DNA of 49,276 nt, from the NCBI GenBank assembly GCA_013054445.1, contig JAAMPI010000234.1, positions 1-49,276 on the forward strand, given 5' to 3'. Below the pieces are notes generated by a model. It had not been told where the DNA came from, did no database searches, and worked only from the letters and a program-made list of their open reading frames with translations. This DNA is from Cudoniella acicularis. Taxonomy: Eukaryota; Ascomycota; Leotiomycetes; Helotiales; Helotiaceae. Made by a program: the position numbers and the translations under genes. This document shows, piece after piece, positions 43,109-49,276 of this stretch; positions within the stretch are counted from its first letter, which is position 1, and each line of letters opens with the position of its first letter.

Positions 43109-43803
43109 GATGAAGTCGGCTGTCGCATACCTGTATAAAAGCTCGAAGAAGAACTTGGGGGAAAGAGAGGAGAAAAAACAGTGGCGCAAAACATACGATC
43201 CGAATTACCAGCCTCAACGCTCTATTTTCGCGTCAAAGGCTAAGGATCGGAGATCGAGGATTATGAGCATGTTTGGGCGCCCGCCGAGGTAAGCCCCTTT
43301 TTCATTCATACATTTTTTGATATACTGGACATAGCTAACCGGTCTTGATTTGAAATAGAACTCGCACACTCAATTTTTCTGCTCCTGTCGCAGATAGAAA
43401 CAGCTAGCAGGAAGTGTATGCTACACGAAACAGCATGATAAAAGACCTATTTTTGGACGGCTTAGAACCTCCGGTAGTAAACACCTTACCGAAAGAGGTT
43501 CCCAGGAGTAAAGATCGGGCCAGCAGGGTGACGTTCTCGGACAGGAGTAGTATAGCCACGAGCACAGCGACAAGGTCGGACAGAAGTAGTCAGATGACTC
43601 GGAGTAGCATGGCAACAACCATTTCGACAGCTTCGGGAAGTGGGAATAGGATGAAGTTCTCGGAAAGTCAAAGCATGCTCCCTTCTATGATGGATAGGCA
43701 AAGCTTGCCGCCTTCGTATACTGCGATGGACAGACACGGCGCAATGCTAGCAGGATTGGAGATTCCGAATATGGCTTATATTGAAGGCCGTCTTAGAGGA
43801 TGA
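43109..43803 (+). pseudogene. Small unknown gene with one in-frame TAG
   Basis: Exon 1 (MKSAVAYLYKSSKKNLGERE ... MSMFGRPPR) splices by GTAAGC...GCTAAC...GAAATAG to TRTLNFSAPVADRNS, followed by TAG at 43405-43407. The same frame then continues QEVYATRNSMIKDLFLDGLE through a Ser/Thr/Arg-rich low-complexity region (SSIATSTATRSDRSSQMTRS) to TGA. A CAG-to-TAG change explains the stop. Without it the protein would be about 200 residues. No domain is recognised; the Ser-rich disordered tail suggests a regulatory or cytoskeletal adaptor, but that is a guess. It may still make the short form. Confidence 0.55.
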
Positions 43804-44240
43804 GGTTTTAAAGGGAGGAAGGGACAAGTGGTTTTGCGAGGCGATTTCTTCACAAATGTCAATAGCAGTGCTATAGATAAGCTTGCTTGGAAATTGCGAG
43901 TCGCACCGCCGCACGAGCCGAAATGGGTGGAATAATTCTTTTTCAATGAAAAGTAGTTTATTTAGCTATTGGTATCTTTTTAATGATCAATTGAGTTTTG
44001 AGATGAAGCTTTCAATGAACACTCCGCGAAACGAAATGTGCCAAAAGGCGAAAAGAGCAGGATATATTGGCCACCATATCTTGAAATCGGCATTAATTGA
44101 TTCTAATTGAATAACTGGAGGAATTATTGCAGTTTTTCCAAGCTAGAAAAGCAGAGGGGAGATAGAGATGCCATGCCATTACACCTAAAGCTTTGGAGAA
44201 AGCTGTTCATGTCCCTTAAAAGCTTCAAACCCCTCGAACC
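43804..44240. other. Intergenic, no gene recognised
   Basis: This is the 3' flank between the small unknown gene and the converging acyltransferase gene. No conserved frame is seen. Confidence 0.5.
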
Positions 44241-45625
44241 CTACAGCTCACTTTTGGCTGCCCCTCTTCTAGAGACTTTCCCCGCAATTGAAAGAGCCAA
44301 CGTGATGATACTCGGCAAAACAGCTTTCTCCATAAACCCAGCATTGTAATGAAAAGCACTCATTGGCACTAAAATCAAGGAAAACCAAACCATTGTCCAA
44401 GCCTTTCCCAAAAGTTTAGTCTTCCCTGGATCAAAGTTAGAGCTCGCCGCTTCCGAAATTGGATAAAAGTCTTCAGAATTGGACTTACAAGAGCTCTTAA
44501 TTCCAGCTTGCTCTCCCAAATAAATGACGAGATCTTCGAAAAGAATGGCGACAGGTTGGGAAAGGAAGAACAATAACTGGTACCGGTTGTTCTGGACTGT
44601 ACTGTTTGGCAGATTTAGAGCTCCAACGTGGTGAATTGCAGCCGAAGCGAAAAAGGCCAAAAATAGTTGCAAGTATCTCGAGATGAAAGTTCCATGTTTA
44701 ATTGGCACGAAACTCGTGAGAAAATTATATGGGAGAGTCAGTTTCTGTATAGCAAAAGTTAGAAAATATACACTTTAAAGAATTGAAGGATGTCAAACCC
44801 GACGCAGCAGTTGATGCCAAAATCTTCCCCAGAAGTCTCTGACTGAGGAAACATCCTTCAAGCGCCCCATCAGTGGTGGCCAATCTTGCGGGGTATAGAG
44901 GCCGCAGATGACTGTCAGGGCAGCAAACAAGGAATATTGCATGTTCATCGAGTAATAACTGCTAATTGCAGGGAGCCAGTCAAAAATAGTGCGTCTGGCC
45001 AAAGTATCGGAGAAAAGATCCGGAGCAGGAGTAGAGCCATATGCGGAATTCTTCATTGTAGAAGAGCAGAAATCAAACATGAAGTAAAATATCCCCGCTT
45101 TCATGAACTCCTTCCCAGCAAATTGCCTTGATAATGTCAGATACCATAGCGTCTCTTGGCTAGGATTCAGGATATTGGAATGCGATTAATAACTCACCAG
45201 TTCGTGGTCCCTTCCGAGGCGGCTTCGGGAATATTTTTGACCTGCCAATTCCATCCAATGCCCCTCATTGTTGTGTTGAGATCCCATGCCTGCTTCAACT
45301 TTCCCCAAGCTGTTTTGGGAGGCGGAGGCGATGTGCCATCTTTGGCACGGGAAAAGTCATCAGGAGAATGTATCACATAGAAATCGATCCAATGAAGAAT
45401 TGCCTGGAGCGCTTGTATGGGGAATAAGTAGTCTTGTGGCACTTCGCCGAGTGTATATTTCGGAATTCGCAGCGCCAAATACATGAGCCCAAGTGTGACT
45501 GACGCCGACCGAACTATTCCTTCTGGAATGAGTGATCCAGATATGCAAAGAAGGTACATAGAAGGGATAAGCCATGGTTGCGGAGCCAGTGGCCGTGCCT
45601 TGTCTGGTAAAATGGAGGCGGACAT
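44241..45625 (-). CDS. Wax-synthase-like membrane acyltransferase (MBOAT-related)
   Basis: Three exons with intact frames: 45625 to about 45191, about 45149 to 44804, and about 44749 to 44241, joined by GTGAGT...CCTAG and GTTTGA...ATACAG introns. Hydrophobic segments (PWLIPSMYLLCISGSLIPEG, LFAALTVICGLY, LQLFLAFFASAAIHHVGALN, AWTMVWFSLILVPMSAF) fit a multi-pass membrane enzyme. VRDFWGRFWHQLLRR matches the FWGRxWHQ box of the wax-synthase domain, and FASAAIHHVG supplies the family His. Fungal members acetylate or acylate terpenoids and polyketides as well as alcohols, so a secondary-metabolite acyltransferase is possible. The substrate is unknown and no cluster partners are visible. Confidence 0.85.
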
Positions 45626-46299
45626 GACACTGTTAACCAAGGCGCTGCTGCCGCTGCGCGAATGTGATTCGTTTAGGTCTCAAGGAGTAGTCGTATTGGC
45701 TTGCATGGTAATCCGTCCTCACTAGAACTATTGTGAACTCTTGTTAAAAATTTAAAAACACGGGTGAATGCAACCCCGTCTGATGATATTTCAGTATGTC
45801 TCAGCTCAGCCCGGACCGTGCGTCAAAGGAGAGGGGGTGAAGATCACGAGACCGTGATGATATGTTCACTTCAACGTTTCGCTGAAAAAGCGTATGGTCA
45901 GCTGTACCTTAATTTAGTACATCTGAATTGAAATAAAATTCTCGTTCTCACATTCTTATTCCTAATATAGTTGACTGGATTTTACGACAGTCACACTTTT
46001 ACTCTAACCGAGCCCCTTTTATAGTTCAGAAGACCCCACATCTAACTAAATAAGAACAGCTACAATTGCCTTGTGCAATTCCAGGGCCACATACTGGGTG
46101 CTTTCAAGAGGCCTTGCAGTGCTAGAGATCATAAAATAATGGTACTCTACTACGTCTCTTTGAGTCTTTGATGTGTTGTAGACGCCAACGTTTCCGGAAA
46201 CAAGAAAGCGCATTGTTGAAAACAAAGAAAAGACATCACCCATCAGGGAGAGCCTACTTTGGCGACTTCGCCATTTCATTAGGTACAACACTCAGGATT
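45626..46299. other. Intergenic, no gene recognised
   Basis: Upstream of the acyltransferase. There are scattered short frames only. Confidence 0.5.
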
Positions 46300-48690
46300 G
46301 GGGATTTGAAAATGGCTTTGCGTTAATGAAATTCAAACAAAATTGACCAAGGTTGGCCACCCAAGTACGACGATGAGTTCTCTCTAATCACGACAACATT
46401 TCCACATAAATTTCTCCACGGCAATATTTCCCAGGAAATAAAGCAGCGGGATAGATCGCACGGATTCACCATCCAGGAACTAATAGACCTCGACTATATC
46501 ACGTCACGACTTTTGAAACCAGGCAATCTAATCAACAAAACCCATTAGATACTTGGACGAGCTAATTGGGAAGACACCACTCCTCCTGGCAGAACGTCGC
46601 TGTATTCTTTAGAAGATAGGACCCCACTCCCGAATAATTTATCGGGCGAATGGACTGCCGCGAATGACCTTGTTTAGAACCCAACCCAGCCTTCACTTCA
46701 ACTTGCGTCGCGAATATTGAGCACAATGTATTTGCTGCCATGGATTTGTGCAATCTTTCCGATTCTTAGATAAATACTAATTTCATAGTTCCACGCTTTG
46801 CTGATCAGACATCGAGACCCAATCGCACTCCACCGAATACCTGGCAATGCCATAAACCTCTTCTTGACGAGTTTTCATCCGAAAGAGAACCTGAACAATA
46901 CCGATTTATATCATGCAGAATTGCGAAAGAATAAATTTCTCAGTGAGATACAAAATAAATACAACTTGACCCTGGGTTTTAGTATTGCCACAGAAGACGC
47001 ACAAACTGGCAAGCCGGCCCCAAGCTCTTTTGGTGTAACACATATGAACTATATTGAACAAACGATATCCATGTATTATTCCAAAGAAATAGTTCTTCAA
47101 CTACTTCGTCCGGATTTAACAGGCGCTGAGCGGATGTCTACTGAATGGTTCCTGGCCAGTGTTATCGTTCACGAGATTATGGTGAGCATGCTCTCATCGG
47201 CTTGATCTCATTGCTAATTGTGCAACCCAGCACGCTATTTGGCATGCTGAATGCATAGAAAACAAATGAGACGAGGATGACGACTTCGAACCGTACTTTC
47301 AACTGGAGCCTATATCAGAGCTAGCTAGGATTCTCAATGGAAAAAGCAGTGAGTCTAGACTCTGCTAAACTGCAACAAGCACTGTCTAATTCGTGCATTG
47401 GCTTTTGGTGGACTCGCCAGCCCATTCCAGGAGTCCGACGAAGGTTATCGACCTTACTTAGGATTCTGGTTTGAAACAAACTGGCCAACTCTTCATCAAG
47501 CTTCTTTAATCACTTCCATTGAACTATTATGGCCGTATCTATTCAGAGTTCAAAAATATTTCCCGATTTCTGCATTTTACTACGAAAGTATGGTCTTTTC
47601 CCACTTCCTAACCCTTTTCAGCCAGCATGCGAGCCCCAATGCAGAGCGCTTCATTCTTATTTTAATGACATTTTAACGTACTAGAATTTGAAAAACAAAT
47701 AAGTGCAGCAAATGAGTACACACGATTCGCAGTTTTTGGCTAAGAAATAAAGGATTAGCGAAGTAGTTAATCCTTGGAAGAGGAATTATTGCTCAAATGA
47801 AGGGATTTTTTTTAAGATTTGTTTAGTAATTTACTGATGTTCTATCGCAGATATTCAACAGGAAGGCTTTTGGGTAGGTAGTAACGCGTAAAATCCTTCC
47901 AGCGGGTAGCTCTAACTTTCGTTCCAGGCAGTCCAAGTCCGCTCCTTCGGCTTTAACACACCCCATCGACGCACAGTGGGGGAGGGAGCACTCGTATCCT
48001 ACACGTCGCTTTTGAACGAAGCTGACGCAGGGAAACCAAAACTTGACGATAATTTAAAGCATATTAGCGATGCGAAAAAACATAATTTAGATCTCAAAGG
48101 CGAAACCTATAGACCTAATGTTGGGGAACTAAGTACTCTAAGTCCAATTGAAAGAGCTGCGCTCGACGCCGGGATGGAGTTCTTGACAACCGTAACATTG
48201 GAACACAAGTATTGGAATGAGGTGGCCAAGGCCAAAGAATATTCCTGCAGTGCGTTTTGGAAGATCAAAATCCAAATGACTCGGCCTTCGAATTATTTCT
48301 CCTTATATAGGATACTCACGGAGAGCGCATGAACTTGCTATGCATGCACTTTTTCAAGCCGAGGAGCACCAAGGCGGGAATATGTTCGTTCAAAGACGGG
48401 AAAGTCTCCTCGAGTGGAACCGCAGATTGAGAATTTATCTCAAGCGTCTTCGAAGTGACGTTTCTCAGATGACTTCTGTGAAACGAGAACAATGGGTTAA
48501 ATTCCTCCAGGACCAACGGCAGGGTTTGGAATTTACTAGGATGAGTTTGTGGTTGGAAGAAGAAAAGAACACCATGGGTGGTAAGGGAAGCTTAGAGGAG
48601 CTCCAGTCTTTGGCAGCGGCGGTTGATTTCTTGAAATCAAACGATTTTGTTGGATCTGGGTGGATATTTTGGGGGTTCTACAAATAAATG
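46300..48690 (+). pseudogene. Degenerate gene for an HExxH-motif (putative zinc-binding) fungal protein
   Basis: Protein-like pieces occur in order: YDDEFSLITTTFPHKFLHGN, ELIDLDYITSRLLKPGN, WEDTTPPGRTSLYSLEDRTP, then LSEIQNKYNLTLGFSIATED, MNYIEQTISMYYSKEIVLQL and SVIVHEIM. The last joins across an intron (GTGAGC...ACCCAG) to HAIWHAEC, giving HEIMH, a minimal zinc-peptidase motif. Downstream are GGLASPFQESDEGYRPYLGF and an FETNWPT stretch, then a C-terminal part from 47976 with YWNEVAKAKEY and LEWNRRLRIYLKRLRSDV. In-frame TAGs at 46546-46548 and 46675-46677 and a TGA at 47267-47269 fit C-to-T change. Further frame breaks lie near 47690-47900 and 48300. Zinc binding is inferred from the motif only; the family is not characterised as far as I know. 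Confidence 0.6.
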
Positions 48691-49276
48691 ACTTTCTTTG
48701 CTGGGCGAAGGATACTCTCTAATCGGATTCGCATGGGTCGCTTCAAACTTAGGAGGACATTCTACTGATGCGCGAAAAGGTTTAAATTACTTGTCAGACA
48801 TCAGACAGTCATTTTGGGGATTTCGTTATCCATGGAGTACAGCCAAGAAGTTTCACAACAAGAGATACGAATGCCCACCAAAATGGGTACCTACCTTAAG
48901 AATATGGATATCAGAGGCTCTAAGATTAATTTGAGCAAACTGATGGGCGCTCTAGAATTACGGTGTCGCAGTCTTCTTCCGTCTAGTTTAATATACAGCA
49001 GAAGCCTCCGTCCGCATACCTTTTCTCACTTTACTTAACAATATGCTTCCCACCAAACACTTCAAAATATGCCCACAAAGGCCAATTTATGAGGGAATTT
49101 AGCTAGATACAGCAGCCCAAGTTAAAGATGAGATTTGGATTTTTAAAGTTCTGAAAATATCATATTGTAGTAACAGTGGGTCTTTTTCTTCGAAGTGTCG
49201 TAGGCGATTAAAAGACACGAGCCATTTACCAAAAATTTATACCCCTCTTTACCCCTCCCCGCCTCCTTCCCATCTA
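48691..49276. other. Right end of window, no gene recognised
   Basis: Short frames at 48698-49038 could be the 3' part of the broken gene to the left but show no motif. The last 200 bp are AT-rich with a C/T-rich end. Confidence 0.4.

Noticed and set aside
4286..47000. Reassignment of TAG to glutamine in this organism
   Set aside because: Conserved intact genes here (NAD+ synthetase, lyase, thioredoxin, tyrosinase, acyltransferase) use CAA/CAG for Gln and contain no in-frame TAG. TAA and TGA also appear among the nonsense changes, so C-to-T mutation explains the pattern better.
1..49276. tRNA or rRNA genes
   Set aside because: No cloverleaf with A/B boxes or rRNA core sequence was recognised by eye. 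A dedicated tRNA scan and covariance-model search could overturn this.

Overview
The window looks like nuclear DNA of a filamentous ascomycete (Pezizomycotina, possibly Leotiomycetes). The evidence is GT-AG introns with RCTAAC-type branch sites, a HET-domain gene, a Zn2Cys6 regulator, a SAT4-family membrane protein, a fungal tyrosinase, a wax-synthase-like acyltransferase, and DNA transposons whose damage resembles repeat-induced point mutation (RIP). The genus is not determined, and there is one undetermined base at 4136.

Left part (1-12 kb) is a transposon and pseudogene zone. It opens with the end of a hAT-type MITE (1-168) and an ankyrin-repeat gene (393-2963), followed by an MFS fragment and a membrane-anchor fragment. 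A very large unrecognised minus-strand gene relic (about 11672 to 4286) follows. It was split by a complete 701-bp hAT MITE (5926-6626) and a 1346-bp Tc1/mariner element (7599-8944), and it carries several CAG/CAA-to-stop changes.

Centre (12.2-17.6 kb): a glutamine-dependent NAD+ synthetase gene on the minus strand. Joining the exons by hand gives an unbroken frame of about 717 codons with the Glu-Lys-Cys glutaminase triad and the SGGIDS ATP loop, in 27 exons. Its 26 introns make up about 59% of the gene, which is extraordinary for this group. Several introns are recognisably copies of one another in at least three families, the signature of introner-like elements. A degenerate HET gene (18.2-20.1 kb) lies on its other side.

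Right-centre (20.6-33.1 kb): better preserved metabolic genes. They are a small coiled-coil protein, a DHDPS/KDG-aldolase-family lyase divergently paired with an amino-acid permease, a Zn2Cys6 transcription factor, a DUF3830-like protein, a TfdA-type dioxygenase and a TXNDC17-like thioredoxin. The first genes may form a small catabolic cluster. Three of them contain apparent one-base frameshifts, two at C runs, which may be sequencing errors.

Right part (33-49 kb): a SAT4/rhodopsin-like membrane protein, a 115-bp foldback element, a secreted tyrosinase, a small unknown gene with one in-frame TAG, a wax-synthase-like acyltransferase, and a broken HEIMH-motif (HExxH) protein gene. Long stretches between them show no recognisable genes.
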